This document shows, piece by piece, positions 49,541-58,301 of a DNA stretch of 64,000 nt. Under the pieces are notes generated by a model. It did not search any database. It was not told the DNA's origin and worked only from the letters and a program-made list of their open reading frames with translations. Positions within the stretch are counted from its first letter, which is position 1, and each line of letters opens with the position of its first letter. The translations under genes were made by a program, and so were the position numbers. Source of the DNA: Geobacillus icigianus (GTDB lineage Bacteria; Bacillota; Bacilli; Bacillales; Anoxybacillaceae). The DNA lies in contig NZ_JPYA01000186.1 of NCBI RefSeq assembly GCF_000750005.1, positions 117,746-181,745 of the forward strand. Direction: 5' to 3'.

Positions 49541-49575
49541 GCCCTTGCGCCGCAGCAAGGGCGGCTTGTTTTTTG
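49541..49575 (+). terminator. Terminator of tkt
   Basis: GCCCTTGC (49541-49548) pairs with GCAAGGGC (49555-49562), then GGCTTGTTTTTT. Downstream to 49700 there is an imperfect direct duplication of TTGGCCCGCGG-CG-GCGGCTGAAC; no gene is seen. Confidence 0.85.
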
Positions 49576-49720
49576 GCCCGCGGCCGTGCGGCTGAACCGC
49601 CTTCGCCGACGTGTGTCGCGCGTCAGTTACCCGCTTGTTGTTGGCCCGCGGCGGCGCGGCTGAACTGGCTGGGCCAAGCTTTGCCGCAAGCGGCCACAGG
49701 TTGAAAGGCTGCGCGCAAAA

Positions 49721-49786
49721 ATCGACAATGTTAGTGAAAAAAATTGCCGGCAATAGACATATTTTTCCCCCTTCTTTTTCTATAAT
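49721..49786 (+). promoter_or_regulatory. Candidate Spo0A-linked promoter of sirA
   Basis: TATAAT at 49781-49786 lacks a good -35. ATCGACA at 49721-49727 matches six of seven bases of an inverted 0A box. Spo0A activation of sirA is known in B. subtilis. Confidence 0.35.
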
Positions 49787-49819
49787 AAAAACAGATGGAA
49801 CGGAAATGGGGGATCGAAC

Positions 49820-50257
49820 ATGGTTCGTTATTGGATTTATTTGTTGAAGGATGAAGTGGCGGCGCATTATCGCCATCGGACGGAAAAAATTGTCGAACTG
49901 CTACGGGAGCATCAACACGCGAAAGCGCCGTTAAAAGCGATTTGCCGCAAGCAAGTGGAGTTCATCACCGAACGGTTGTCGTTTTCCCGTCTCGAGCTCG
50001 GCTTGAAACAATCGTTCACTGGACGCGTCGGCAAAAATTTGGAACGCAATATGTTCATTTTGTGCCATGAATCTGGCGAGGAAGCGCTCCTTGTCGTCCA
50101 AAAACGCCGCCTGTTGCTTGTTGCCGACAGCGCCGCGCTGGCTGCCGACATCGGACGGGCGCTCGCCAAACTAGCGCCAACGTTTTTGGCGGTGGCTGCC
50201 GATTTTGCTGATTACCATTGGTTATGCGCGCCGGCGCCAGGGAGAAAATTCGCATAA
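49820..50257 (+). CDS. sirA: Sporulation inhibitor of replication SirA
   Basis: 145-residue SirA (YneE), which binds DnaA domain I and blocks new rounds of replication in cells entering sporulation. The N-terminus RYWIYLLKDEVAAHYRHRTEKIVELL and the position between tkt and yneF match the family. GGGGGATCGAAC lies upstream of the ATG at 49820. The C-terminus is slightly basic. No other domain is seen. Confidence 0.88.
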   Translation: MVRYWIYLLKDEVAAHYRHRTEKIVELLREHQHAKAPLKAICRKQVEFITERLSFSRLELGLKQSFTGRVGKNLERNMFILCHESGEEALLVVQKRRLLLVADSAALAADIGRALAKLAPTFLAVAADFADYHWLCAPAPGRKFA

Positions 50258-50347
50258 TGTGAAGATTTTTGCGGCGGAATATTGTCTAATGGCGCATCGT
50301 TTAGTACACTGGTTAAAGAGACAACAAGAAGGAGGAAAATCGCTGCG

Positions 50348-50560
50348 ATGTGGGATACGATTCTCGTTGGCGTGCTGGCGCTCATCGCCGGTGTGGCAAT
50401 CGGGTTTTTCATCGCCCGCAAAACGATGATCAATTATTTGAAAAAAAATCCGCCGATCAATGAACAGATGATTCGGATGATGATGATGCAAATGGGCATG
50501 ACGCCTTCGCAGAAGAAAATCAACCAGATGATGAAAATGATGAACAACCAGCTGAAATAA
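50348..50560 (+). CDS. yneF: UPF0154 membrane protein YneF
   Basis: 70-residue single-pass membrane protein. The N-terminal helix ([22 protein letters not shown]) is followed by a cytoplasmic methionine-rich stretch ([21 protein letters not shown]) characteristic of UPF0154. ATG 50348 follows AAGGAGGAAAA. It lies directly downstream of sirA as in B. subtilis and ends at a strong hairpin. Its function is unknown. Confidence 0.93.
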   Translation: MWDTILVGVLALIAGVAIGFFIARKTMINYLKKNPPINEQMIRMMMMQMGMTPSQKKINQMMKMMNNQLK

Positions 50561-50568
50561 GGAAACAT

Positions 50569-50597
50569 AGACACTCGATGAAGAGTGTCTTTTTATT
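50569..50597 (+). terminator. Terminator of sirA-yneF
   Basis: AGACACTC (50569-50576) pairs with GAGTGTCT (50583-50590), then TTTTATTTT. Confidence 0.9.
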
Positions 50598-50611
50598 TTG
50601 CGAAAATGTCC

Positions 50612-50640
50612 TTTCAAAATTTTTTCATTTTTGTTACAAT
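50612..50640 (+). promoter_or_regulatory. SigA promoter of the ABC exporter operon
   Basis: TTTCAA (50612-50617), 17-bp spacer, TACAAT (50635-50640). Confidence 0.65.
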
Positions 50641-50682
50641 GATATAGCGATTGTTCGGCAATCGAAGGAAGGAGATGGGACT

Positions 50683-52446
50683 GTGCGCGTGTTTCGCGAC
50701 TTGTTTTGGTTTTTTCGCCAAGAGAAAAAAGCGTACATGACCGGTGTGTTGTTGCTTGTGGTCGTCGCCTTTTTCGAAACCGTTCCGCCGAAAGTGATCG
50801 GCATTTTGGTTGACCATATGAAAAATGGAACGATGACGCGCGGCGTGCTTGTTCGCTGGCTTGCCGTCCTTGCCGTTGTGGCGGCGGCGCTCTATGGGCT
50901 TCGCTATGCTTGGCGCATTTGCATTTTCGGAGCGGCCGTCAAGCTTACTCGCCAACTGCGCAATGAGCTGTATGAACACTTTACGAAGATGTCGCCGTCG
51001 TTTTACCAGCGGAAGCGGATCGGCGATCTGATGGCTCATGCGACCAATGACTTGCAAGCGATCCAGCAAACGGCTGGCAGCGGCATTTTGACGCTTGTCG
51101 ATTCGCTGACGCTCGGCGGATTTGTGCTGGCGACCATGGCGGTTTCGATCAGCTGGAAGCTGACCGTCATCAGTCTATTGCCGCTGCCGGTGATGGCGGT
51201 GGCGACGAGCCGCTACGGAACGATCCTTCATCGCCGGTTTGTTACGGCGCAAGCGGCGTTTTCGTCACTCAACGATAAAGTGCAGGAAAGCATCAGCGGC
51301 GTTCGGGTGATCAAAGCGTTTGGTTATGAAAAACAAGATGTGGAGGCGTTTCGTCGTCAATCGGAAGATGTGGTGGCTAAAAATATCGCCGTCGCCAAAA
51401 TTGATGCGCTCTTTGACCCGACGATCGGCTTCCTTGTCGGGCTGTCGTTTTTCCTCGCGGTCGCGTTTGGAAGCGAAATGGTGTTGACCGGTGAGCTGAC
51501 GATTGGGGAACTCGTGTCGTTTACCACCTATCTCGGCTTGCTCATTTGGCCGATGTTGGCGTTCGGCTGGCTGTTTAACATCGTTGAGCGCGGGCGCGCC
51601 TCGTATGACCGGGTGCGGGCACTGCTGGCCGAGCAGGACGAAATTCACGAAGCTCCCGATGCCATCGATGTTCCCCCGCGCGGCGACATCGAGTACGACA
51701 TCAAGCGGTTCGTCTATCCTGGGGAGATGAGGACGGCGCTTTCGGACATTCGATTTCGGCTCAAGAGCGGGGCGACGCTTGGCGTTGTCGGCAAAACCGG
51801 GGCCGGGAAAACGACGCTGCTTCGTCTGTTGCTGCGCGAGTTTGACGGCTATGACGGAGAAATTCGCTTCGGCGGCCACGACATTCGCAGTTACACGCTG
51901 TCGGCGCTCCGCTCGGCGATCGGTTACGTCCCGCAAGACCATTTTTTGTTTTCGGCTTCCGTGCGCGACAATATCGCCTTCGCCCAACCGGAGGCTGAGG
52001 AAAAGGAAATCGTGCGGGCGGCGCAGCTCGCCCATATTCATGAGGACATTCTTCAATTTCCAGACGGCTATGCGACCGTTGTCGGCGAGCGCGGCGTTTC
52101 TTTGTCAGGCGGGCAAAAACAGCGGTTGTCGATCGCACGGGCGCTGTTGACAAATCCGGAAGTGCTCATTTTGGACGACGCGTTGTCGGCGGTTGACGCG
52201 AAAACGGAAGCGCGCATTTTGGCCGCCTTAAAACAAGAGCGGCGCGGCAAAACGACGATCATCGCCGCTCATCGTTTAAGCGCGGTCGAGCATGCCGATT
52301 GGATCGTGGTGCTCGATGGCGGACGAATCGTGCAGGCCGGAACCCACGAGAAGCTTGTGGCCGAAGACGGCTGGTATCGCGATATGCATCAGCGCCAACA
52401 GCTCGAAGCGTTCGTGGAAGGATCACAGATCGGAGGGATGGCATGA
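50683..52446 (+). CDS. yheI: ABC exporter half-transporter, YheI/BmrC-like
   Basis: 587 residues: a six-helix ABC transmembrane domain (to about residue 320) and a nucleotide-binding domain. Walker A is GKTGAGKTT, the signature LSGGQKQR is canonical, but Walker B ends LILDDALSAVD, with Asp replacing the catalytic Glu. This degenerate site is the hallmark of the BmrC-type subunit of a heterodimeric multidrug exporter. Start GTG 50683 follows GGAAGGAGATGG. It overlaps its partner by four bases (ATGA). Confidence 0.88.
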   Translation: MRVFRDLFWFFRQEKKAYMTGVLLLVVVAFFETVPPKVIGILVDHMKNGTMTRGVLVRWLAVLAVVAAALYGLRYAWRICIFGAAVKLTRQLRNELYEHFTKMSPSFYQRKRIGDLMAHATNDLQAIQQTAGSGILTLVDSLTLGGFVLATMAVSISWKLTVISLLPLPVMAVATSRYGTILHRRFVTAQAAFSSLNDKVQESISGVRVIKAFGYEKQDVEAFRRQSEDVVAKNIAVAKIDALFDPTIGFLVGLSFFLAVAFGSEMVLTGELTIGELVSFTTYLGLLIWPMLAFGWLFNIVERGRASYDRVRALLAEQDEIHEAPDAIDVPPRGDIEYDIKRFVYPGEMRTALSDIRFRLKSGATLGVVGKTGAGKTTLLRLLLREFDGYDGEIRFGGHDIRSYTLSALRSAIGYVPQDHFLFSASVRDNIAFAQPEAEEKEIVRAAQLAHIHEDILQFPDGYATVVGERGVSLSGGQKQRLSIARALLTNPEVLILDDALSAVDAKTEARILAALKQERRGKTTIIAAHRLSAVEHADWIVVLDGGRIVQAGTHEKLVAEDGWYRDMHQRQQLEAFVEGSQIGGMA

Positions 52447-54221
52447 ACGGACAGACGTTGACGGCCAAAGAACAGCGGCGAGTCCTTTGGCGGTTGCTTT
52501 CTTACATGGGGAGATACAAAAAGGAAGCCGCGCTTGCGTTTTTCCTTCTTCTTTTGTCCACGGCCGGCGAGCTTGCCGGGCCGTACTTGGTGAAGGTGTT
52601 CATCGATGATTATCTCATGCCGGGCCGCCTGGCTTTTGAGCCGGTGGCGGCGTTGGCTGCCGCTTATCTCGGCGTGCTCGGGGCGAAAACCGTGATCACG
52701 TACTTTCAGCTTGTTGAATTTCAGCGGCTCGCTTTATATATTATTCAAGCGTTGCGGATGGACGTGTTTTCCAAGGTGCATCGCCTTGGGATGAGCTATT
52801 TCGACCGAACGCCAGGCGGCAGCATCGTCTCGCGGGTCACGAATGACACGGAAGCCATCAAAGACATGTTTATTAGCGTTTTAGCGGTGTTTGTGCAAAA
52901 CGGTCTGTTTGTCATTGGCGTGTTTATCACCATGTTTGTGCTCAACGTCCGGCTCGCGTTGTTTTGCCTGTTCATTCTGCCGGCCATCGCGCTCATTATG
53001 CGCACGTATCGCCGTTACAGCTCGGTATTTTATCAAGACATGCGCGAGCGGCTGAGCGAACTGAATGCCAAATTGAATGAGTCGTTGCAAGGGATGGCCA
53101 TCATTCAAGCGTTTCGTCAACAGCAGCGCCTCTACCGGGAGTTCGCGGCTGTGAATGAGGCGCATTACCGGGCGGGGATGCGCAACATCCGCCTTGACGG
53201 GCTGTTGCTTCGGCCGGCGATCGATGTGATCTATATGGTTTCGATTATGGTGGTGCTTGGCTTTTTTGGCATTTCGGCGCTCGAAAGCCCGGTTGAGATC
53301 GGCGTGCTTTACGCTTTTGTCAACTATTTGGAGCGCTTTTTTGAGCCGGTGACGCAAATGATGATGCGCCTGTCGCTGTATCAACAGGCGATCGTTTCCG
53401 CCTCGCGCGTCTTTGCCCTTCTTGACCGCGAGGAGGAGGCGCCGTTTCATCCGGAACAAGCTCCGTATACGATCGAGCGCGGTGAAATTGAGTTTCGCGA
53501 TGTCAGTTTTTCCTACGATGGCAAACGCGATGTCGTAAAGCGCGTGTCATTTGTGATTCAACCCGGACAGACGGTCGCGTTTGTCGGCCATACGGGCAGC
53601 GGCAAAAGTTCGATCATCAACTTGCTCATGCGCTTTTACGAGTTTGACCGCGGCGATATTTTGCTTGACGGCCGGTCGATCCGCGATTATTCGCGCACCG
53701 AGCTCCGCCGCCGGCTAGGCCTTGTCTTGCAAGATCCGTTTTTGTTTTACGGAACGGTGCGGGACAACATTCGCATGTACAACGAAACTATCGATGAGGA
53801 GCGGGTGAGGGCGGCCGCCCGATTGGTGCAAGCCGAGCCGTTCATTGAGCGGCTGCCGGGGGGCTACGACCATGTGCTCGCTGAGCGCGGGGCGACGTTA
53901 TCGAGCGGTCAGCGCCAGCTTCTTTCCTTTGCACGCACGATCGCCGCTGATCCGAAAATTTTGGTGCTCGATGAAGCGACCGCCCATATTGATACGGAAA
54001 CAGAGGAAGCGATTCAAGAAGCGCTCGCGCGAATGCGAAAAGGACGGACGACGCTGGTGATCGCCCACCGTTTGTCCACCATTCAAGACGCGGATCAAAT
54101 TTTCGTCCTAAAGCGCGGCGAAATCGTTGAGCGCGGCACGCACCAGCAGCTCTTGGCGCAACGGGGGATTTATTATCAAATGTATTTGCTGCAAAACGGC
54201 CTTGTCGATGCCCGCCGCTAG
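52443..54221 (+). CDS. yheH: ABC exporter half-transporter, YheH/BmrD-like
   Basis: 592 residues with the same transmembrane plus ATPase layout. Walker A is GHTGSGKSS, Walker B LVLDEATAHID keeps the catalytic Glu, and the signature is the weaker LSSGQRQ. With YheI this gives one competent site (this Walker A/B with the partner's signature) and one degenerate site. It is shorter than the B. subtilis protein (673 residues). ATG 52443 overlaps the yheI stop. The operon does not lie here in B. subtilis. Substrate unknown. Confidence 0.87.
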   Translation: MNGQTLTAKEQRRVLWRLLSYMGRYKKEAALAFFLLLLSTAGELAGPYLVKVFIDDYLMPGRLAFEPVAALAAAYLGVLGAKTVITYFQLVEFQRLALYIIQALRMDVFSKVHRLGMSYFDRTPGGSIVSRVTNDTEAIKDMFISVLAVFVQNGLFVIGVFITMFVLNVRLALFCLFILPAIALIMRTYRRYSSVFYQDMRERLSELNAKLNESLQGMAIIQAFRQQQRLYREFAAVNEAHYRAGMRNIRLDGLLLRPAIDVIYMVSIMVVLGFFGISALESPVEIGVLYAFVNYLERFFEPVTQMMMRLSLYQQAIVSASRVFALLDREEEAPFHPEQAPYTIERGEIEFRDVSFSYDGKRDVVKRVSFVIQPGQTVAFVGHTGSGKSSIINLLMRFYEFDRGDILLDGRSIRDYSRTELRRRLGLVLQDPFLFYGTVRDNIRMYNETIDEERVRAAARLVQAEPFIERLPGGYDHVLAERGATLSSGQRQLLSFARTIAADPKILVLDEATAHIDTETEEAIQEALARMRKGRTTLVIAHRLSTIQDADQIFVLKRGEIVERGTHQQLLAQRGIYYQMYLLQNGLVDARR

Positions 54222-54243
54222 GCGGGGCATCGGCAAGGTTTTT
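54201..54243 (+). terminator. Terminator overlapping the yheH stop codon
   Basis: CCTTG-CGATGCCCGCC pairs with GGCGGGGCATCG-CAAGG, loop GCTA, then TTTTTCG. The yheH TAG lies in the loop. Confidence 0.85.
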
Positions 54244-54289
54244 CGTTTTGGCCGCCGGCAGCGTTCGATGGGCGCTTTTGGGCAAAGAA

Positions 54290-54321
54290 AAAGCGCCGGT
54301 TCCGTTTTAGCGGGAGGCGCT
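54290..54321 (-). terminator. Terminator of the Spo0E-like gene
   Basis: On the minus strand AAAGCGCC...GGCGCTTT is followed by TTCTTTGCC. The gene's stop codon lies inside the loop region. Confidence 0.6.
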
Positions 54322-54486
54322 TTGCTTTCGCTCGTTTCTTTGCTCGCGCTGATAAGCGTTGAGCAGCGTGTCGAGTTCTTTGCTGATTTTCATGGCGGCC
54401 GGCGAGTTCAGGCCGGTTTTGGCGACGATATCGACAAGCTCCATCCGTTTTTGTTCAATCAATGTCAATAAGCTTTGTTTTGGCAC
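54307..54486 (-). CDS. Small Spo0E-like aspartyl-phosphate phosphatase
   Basis: 59-residue protein on the minus strand, GTG start at 54486 and TAA at 54307-54309. It has the Spo0E helical-hairpin layout: IEQKRMELVDIVAKTG, a short turn, then MKISKELDTLLNAY, in which S-K-E-L-D matches the S-x-E-L-D signature. Such proteins dephosphorylate Spo0A~P and delay sporulation; B. subtilis YnzD and YisI are relatives. The ribosome site is modest (AGAGGAAAAGGG). A minus-strand terminator-like hairpin overlaps its end. Confidence 0.8.
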   Translation of the reverse strand: MPKQSLLTLIEQKRMELVDIVAKTGLNSPAAMKISKELDTLLNAYQREQRNERKQSASR

Positions 54487-54842
54487 GAAAAATCGCCCTT
54501 TTCCTCTTGTATTTTATACTATTTTACCAATGAATACAAAAATGGAAAATAGAAAAATTGTCCAAAAAACATGAGAAACGCATTATACGAAAGGGCGGAT
54601 TTTTGCTAAAATAGAAATATAGATCGGTTGTAATAAACCATTTCCGATCTCCGTGTCCCGTCTTTATCATCTAACAAGCTGGCAAGGTGACAAGAAGAGC
54701 GAGCAATGCTACGTAAAACAAAATGAGAATTTCCGATTTTTCGTTGCGGGTTTCATCGAAGTACAAGCCGTTATGAGAGTCATCAGCGGGATGGAAAACA
54801 AAATGGCAACTTATATAGAAACGACTAGGAGTGAATTCGCCC

Positions 54843-55550
54843 GTGAATCAATTGAATGTGTTTCTCGCATTTGGCGCCGGGTTTTTGTCATTTCTTTCCC
54901 CGTGCACTCTGCCGCTTTATCCGGCGTTTTTATCCTATATTACCGGTATGTCGGTCAGCGAGCTGAAAGAAGAAAACGCGATGCTCAATCGCCGCAGCCT
55001 ATGGCATACGGGTTGTTTTTTGCTCGGATTTTCGCTCATTTTTGTTTCGCTCGGCTTCGGCACCTCGCTAATCGGCCGCTTGTTTGTCGATTACCAAGAT
55101 GTGATTCGGCAAATCGGCGCCGTGGTGATCGCCGCGCTCGGTCTCGTCGTGGCCGGGGTATGGAAGCCGGGATTTTTGCTGCAAGATCGGCGTGTATCGT
55201 TTCGTGAGCGGCCCTCCGGCTATGTCGGCTCGATGCTGATCGGCATGGCGTTTGCCGCCGGCTGGACGCCGTGCATGGGCCCGATTTTAGTGGCTGTCGT
55301 GGCGCTGGCGGCCACCCATCCCGGGTCGGGAATCCTCTATATGCTCGCTTATGCGCTCGGTTTTGCCGTCCCGTTTTTCGTACTGTCGTTTTTCCTTGGC
55401 AAGCTGCAATGGATTCATCGCCATAGCGCGTCCATGATGAAAGCGGGCGGCTATGTCATGATCGCGATGGGCGTGATTTTGTATTTTGATTGGATGACGA
55501 AACTGATTGGGTATGCGACGAGCTTGTTTGGCGGCTTTACCGGGTTTTGA
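54843..55550 (+). CDS. ccdA: Cytochrome c biogenesis protein CcdA
   Basis: 235-residue membrane protein with six hydrophobic helices that passes reducing power from cytoplasmic thioredoxin to extracytoplasmic thiol proteins. Redox cysteines are in [12 protein letters not shown] and [13 protein letters not shown] 54843 is chosen over GTG 54831 because AGGAG (54827-54831) then has usable spacing and the length equals B. subtilis CcdA. The preceding 350 bases are AT-rich with no gene; a GATCGG...CCGATC hairpin lies near 54622-54650. Confidence 0.94.
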   Translation: MNQLNVFLAFGAGFLSFLSPCTLPLYPAFLSYITGMSVSELKEENAMLNRRSLWHTGCFLLGFSLIFVSLGFGTSLIGRLFVDYQDVIRQIGAVVIAALGLVVAGVWKPGFLLQDRRVSFRERPSGYVGSMLIGMAFAAGWTPCMGPILVAVVALAATHPGSGILYMLAYALGFAVPFFVLSFFLGKLQWIHRHSASMMKAGGYVMIAMGVILYFDWMTKLIGYATSLFGGFTGF

Positions 55551-55641
55551 TTTTACAACATTTTCGTGGAAAACGCTATGTCGCCTTTGACCGAGCAATG
55601 AAGGCGCTCATGTTTTGCTTTTACAAGATTTTCGTGGAAAA
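55551..55641 (+). repeat. 23-bp direct repeat between ccdA and yneI
   Basis: TTTTACAACATTTTCGTGGA plus AAA at 55551-55573 recurs at 55619-55641 with one mismatch and a 68-bp period. The first copy begins immediately after the ccdA stop. Confidence 0.85.
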
Positions 55642-55655
55642 GGAGAGAGTGGAAT

Positions 55656-56012
55656 ATGGCTTCTGTTTTAGTGGTCGATGACGCGAAGTTCATGCGGGTG
55701 ACGTTGGCGCGCATTTTGCAGAAGGGGCATCATGAGGTAGCCGGCGAGGCGGAAAACGGCAAGGATGCAGTGGAATTGTACCGTCGTCTGCGCCCTGATC
55801 TCGTCATTATGGACATCACGATGCCGGTGATGAACGGCATCGAGGCGGTGCGGGCGATCAAGGAGTTGGATCCGGGAGCGAAAATCATCATCTGCTCGGC
55901 GCTCGGCCAGCAGCGCATGGTCGTGGAAGCGGTCGAGGCGGGGGCGGCGGATTTCATCGTCAAGCCATTCGAAGAACAACGCGTGCTGGAAGCGGTCGCC
56001 CGCCTTTTATAA
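55656..56012 (+). CDS. yneI: CheY-like response regulator YneI (CcdB)
   Basis: 118-residue stand-alone receiver domain. Conserved residues: the acidic pair in LVVDDAKFMRV, phosphorylatable aspartate in DLVIMDITMPVMNG near residue 54, and lysine in DFIVKPFEEQ. AAAAGGAGAG precedes the ATG. It lies between ccdA and yneJ as in B. subtilis; no cognate kinase is nearby. Its role in cytochrome maturation has not been shown. Confidence 0.93.
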   Translation: MASVLVVDDAKFMRVTLARILQKGHHEVAGEAENGKDAVELYRRLRPDLVIMDITMPVMNGIEAVRAIKELDPGAKIIICSALGQQRMVVEAVEAGAADFIVKPFEEQRVLEAVARLL

Positions 56013-56127
56013 AAAGACTTGCACTTGGAAAGGGAGTTTCTGGGTTGTGATCGGTACGTGGTGGTAGGCAAGCGAAACGGTTTTTGCTATAATAACGTTG
56101 TCCAGCTACTTTTGTCGGAAGAAGGTG

Positions 56128-56607
56128 ATGGCTTTGCCGCTCGTTACTTCGCTCATCGCCGTCGTGATGGCGTTTCTCGTTTTTTTTGTGCGCATGAAGG
56201 CGTCGGAAAAGCCGACCAACGCCAAAAAAATCATTTTGCCGCCGCTGTTTATGAGCACCGGCGCGCTGATGTTCATTGATCCGGTGTTCCGGGTCACGCG
56301 CGGCGAGCTCATCGAAGCGGTCGTTCTCGGGTTGTTTTTTTCGTTGTTCCTCATCAAAACATCGAAATTTGAAGTTCGCGGCCATGACATTTATTTGAAA
56401 CGTTCGAAGGCGTTCATTTGGATTTTGCTCGGGTTGATCATCATTCGCCTCGGTTTGAAAACGTATTTAGGGCGGACGATTGATTACCGCCAATTAAGCG
56501 GAATGTTTTACTTGCTGGCGTTTTCGATGATCGTCCCGTGGCGAATCGCCATGTACGTTTCATATCGGAAGCTGGCCGCGCGGTTGAAGCCGCCGGTCCT
56601 CACATAA
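56128..56607 (+). CDS. yneJ: CcdC family membrane protein YneJ
   Basis: About 159-residue integral membrane protein with four to five helices (PLVTSLIAVVMAFLVFFVRM, LIEAVVLGLFFSLFLI, AFIWILLGLIIIRLG, MFYLLAFSMIVPW). Order and length match YneJ/CcdC of the ccdA locus. The start is uncertain: ATG 56128 overlaps the AAGAAGGTG site, and TTG 56134 would have more normal spacing. Function unknown; deletion in B. subtilis does not block cytochrome c formation. Confidence 0.88.
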   Translation: MALPLVTSLIAVVMAFLVFFVRMKASEKPTNAKKIILPPLFMSTGALMFIDPVFRVTRGELIEAVVLGLFFSLFLIKTSKFEVRGHDIYLKRSKAFIWILLGLIIIRLGLKTYLGRTIDYRQLSGMFYLLAFSMIVPWRIAMYVSYRKLAARLKPPVLT

Positions 56608-56612
56608 ATGAT

Positions 56613-56645
56613 GGCGTCCCGAAAAACGAGCGGGGCGCTTTTTTA
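56613..56645 (+). terminator. Terminator of ccdA-yneI-yneJ
   Basis: GCGTCCCG (56614-56621) pairs with CGGGGCGC (56631-56638), followed by TTTTTT. Confidence 0.85.
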
Positions 56646-56682
56646 CGCTCGCGAACCGCTTTTTCGGGAAAGCCGCGGACGG

Positions 56683-57117
56683 TCAGCGGCTTTCTAGCAA
56701 ATGCTGATAAGGAGCGAGATCGATGTTTTTCGCCTGCAATGTCCGAATCAAAAATTTATGGTCGCGCTTCGGCGTTGCGATGATGTAACCGCGAATCAAC
56801 AGGTCGCGTGTGATGCGCGGCGCCTGTTCCTTCAAGGCAAGTTCACCGATTTTGCCGGCGATCTTTTGCCGCGCGACGTCACGGAACAATTCGGGCACGG
56901 GGCGAACGAGTTCCTCAAGAAGCGCTTTTTCTTCTTCCCCCCATAAATGGCGCGTCTGTTCAATGTAATACTCCTGCCAGTCCAGCTCCGATTTTCCGTC
57001 TTCTTTCGGCAGTCGCTTTAAAAACTTGCGGAACATGAAAAAGCCGCCAATGGACATCATGACGAGCAAAAAAACGACCCAAAACAGAATAAACCAAAGA
57101 AACCATCCCGTCAGCAT
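56683..57117 (-). CDS. yneK: DUF2621 family membrane protein YneK
   Basis: 144-residue protein with one N-terminal transmembrane helix (MLTGWFLWFILFWVVFLLVMMSI region) and a charged cytoplasmic domain with WGEEEKALLEELVRPVPELF and ATPKRDHKFLIRTL. Start 57117 is preferred to 57132 because GTGGGG lies just upstream of it. It is convergent with yneJ, as in B. subtilis. A AAAGCCGC/GCGGCTTT stem overlaps the stop but lacks a T run. Function unknown. Confidence 0.88.
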   Translation of the reverse strand: MLTGWFLWFILFWVVFLLVMMSIGGFFMFRKFLKRLPKEDGKSELDWQEYYIEQTRHLWGEEEKALLEELVRPVPELFRDVARQKIAGKIGELALKEQAPRITRDLLIRGYIIATPKRDHKFLIRTLQAKNIDLAPYQHLLESR

Positions 57118-57373
57118 GATCCCCACTCCCATGCGTTAATTCGGTGCTATGCGCCCTTTGCCCTGTCAAGCCATTGGATGCGACGGCCGCCGGGTTGTAT
57201 TCCAACCAAAAGACGATTCCGCTTTCCGGCCGGATTTGGCGCAAGATTCGTCTATTATTATGTCGAAAAGCGTGCTGTTTGGCAAGTTTGGCGCCACTTT
57301 GGCGCCACTTTGGCTCAAAACGCGCTCCCGCTGTTTCGCCACAAAGAAACCGATAACGGCGCCTGTCATCAAT

Positions 57374-57401
57374 CGTAACGCAACTGTAACGCAACTGTAA
57401 A
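57374..57401 (+). promoter_or_regulatory. WalR-type box (three half-sites) upstream of the SleB-like gene
   Basis: TGTAAC-GCAAC-TGTAAA at 57385-57401 is an exact TGTWAH-N5-TGTWAH match, and CGTAAC-GCAAC just upstream (57374) adds a third half-site in the same 11-bp phase. The rest of 57133-57556 holds no supported gene; an 11-bp tandem (TTTGGCGCCAC twice) lies near 57290. Confidence 0.7.
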
Positions 57402-57556
57402 AAAACCTGTCCCGCCTTAGAACAACAAGCGTTCGCAAGGTAAGTCTAGATAGGAATGGAAATGATAGACAGTGACGTCCTTCCCGCCGCCTGCTAATCT
57501 ATCTAATAGACAAAAAAGCTAGGAGGAACGTGGAGAGCTAGGGAGGGATCGAAGGA

Positions 57557-58207
57557 ATGAAAAAGACGATGATTGCGCTCGCTGCCGCCTGTTTTTTGAC
57601 GTTCGGCTCGCAGGGGCCGACGACGGAAGCGGCTGGCTCGTATACATACTATCAAGTAAAAAAGGGCGATACGATGTCAGCGATCGCCAAGCGATACCAT
57701 ACGACCGTTTCATCGCTGCGCGCGCTAAACGGCTTAAAGCATGACTTCATTTACGCTGGAGAACGGCTGAAAGTTCCGGCGGCAGGGAAACGGACGGCTT
57801 CGGCCCCGGCAAAGAAGAAATCGATCACATTAAGCGCCGCTGACCGGAAGCTGCTCGCTCAGTTGGTGCAGGCGGAGACCGGTTCGAGCGAGCCGTTTGC
57901 CGGCAAGGTGGAAGTGGCGCTTGTCGTTTTCAATCGCACCAAGCATCCGGAGTTTCCAAAAACGGTGCGCGGCGTCATTTATCAAAAGACGAAATGCGGT
58001 TATGCGTTTGTGCCGGTCAAAACGGGAAAGTTGACCCGCATTCGGCCGACCAAGCAAGATTACGCGGCCGTTGATAAGGCGTTGGCCTTGTTTCCGAACG
58101 ACCGCCGCGGCTCGCTTTACTTTTATAATCCAAGGGTGACAAAAGACAAATGGATGTTGTCGCGCCCGGTGACGATTCGCATAGGGCATCACGTCTTTAC
58201 GAAATAA
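57557..58207 (+). CDS. Secreted LysM + SleB-type cell wall hydrolase (YkvT-like)
   Basis: 216 residues. A signal peptide (ending near TTEAAG) precedes one LysM domain (YYQVKKGDTMSAIAKRYHTT, residues about 31-75), a short Lys/Ala linker, and a hydrolase_2/SleB catalytic domain from about residue 95, with the probable catalytic glutamate in LVQAETGSSEPFAGK. It resembles YkvT more than SleB. AGGGAGGG precedes the ATG. The WalR-type box about 155 bases upstream suggests wall-stress or growth control. Confidence 0.88.
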   Translation: MKKTMIALAAACFLTFGSQGPTTEAAGSYTYYQVKKGDTMSAIAKRYHTTVSSLRALNGLKHDFIYAGERLKVPAAGKRTASAPAKKKSITLSAADRKLLAQLVQAETGSSEPFAGKVEVALVVFNRTKHPEFPKTVRGVIYQKTKCGYAFVPVKTGKLTRIRPTKQDYAAVDKALALFPNDRRGSLYFYNPRVTKDKWMLSRPVTIRIGHHVFTK

Positions 58208-58265
58208 ACGGTTCGGCTTCAAAAAGGATGGCGGTTGAGTAAAGCACAGCCGACCGACAAAGAGG

Positions 58266-58301
58266 AGAGCGTTTCCCCGCTTTTGGGGACGCTCTTTTTT
58301 T
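58266..58301 (+). terminator. Terminator after the SleB-like gene
   Basis: GAGCGTTTCCCC pairs with GGGGACGCTC, loop GCTTTT, then seven Ts. The remaining 58302-58596 contains no supported gene. Confidence 0.88.

Noticed and set aside
54653..55207. Frame overlapping the ccdA start
   Set aside because: It lies out of frame over the well-supported ccdA coding region.
57166..57438. Minus-strand 90-codon frame with a hydrophobic patch
   Set aside because: No ribosome site; it crosses the WalR-type box and 11-bp tandem repeats, so the frame is likely accidental.
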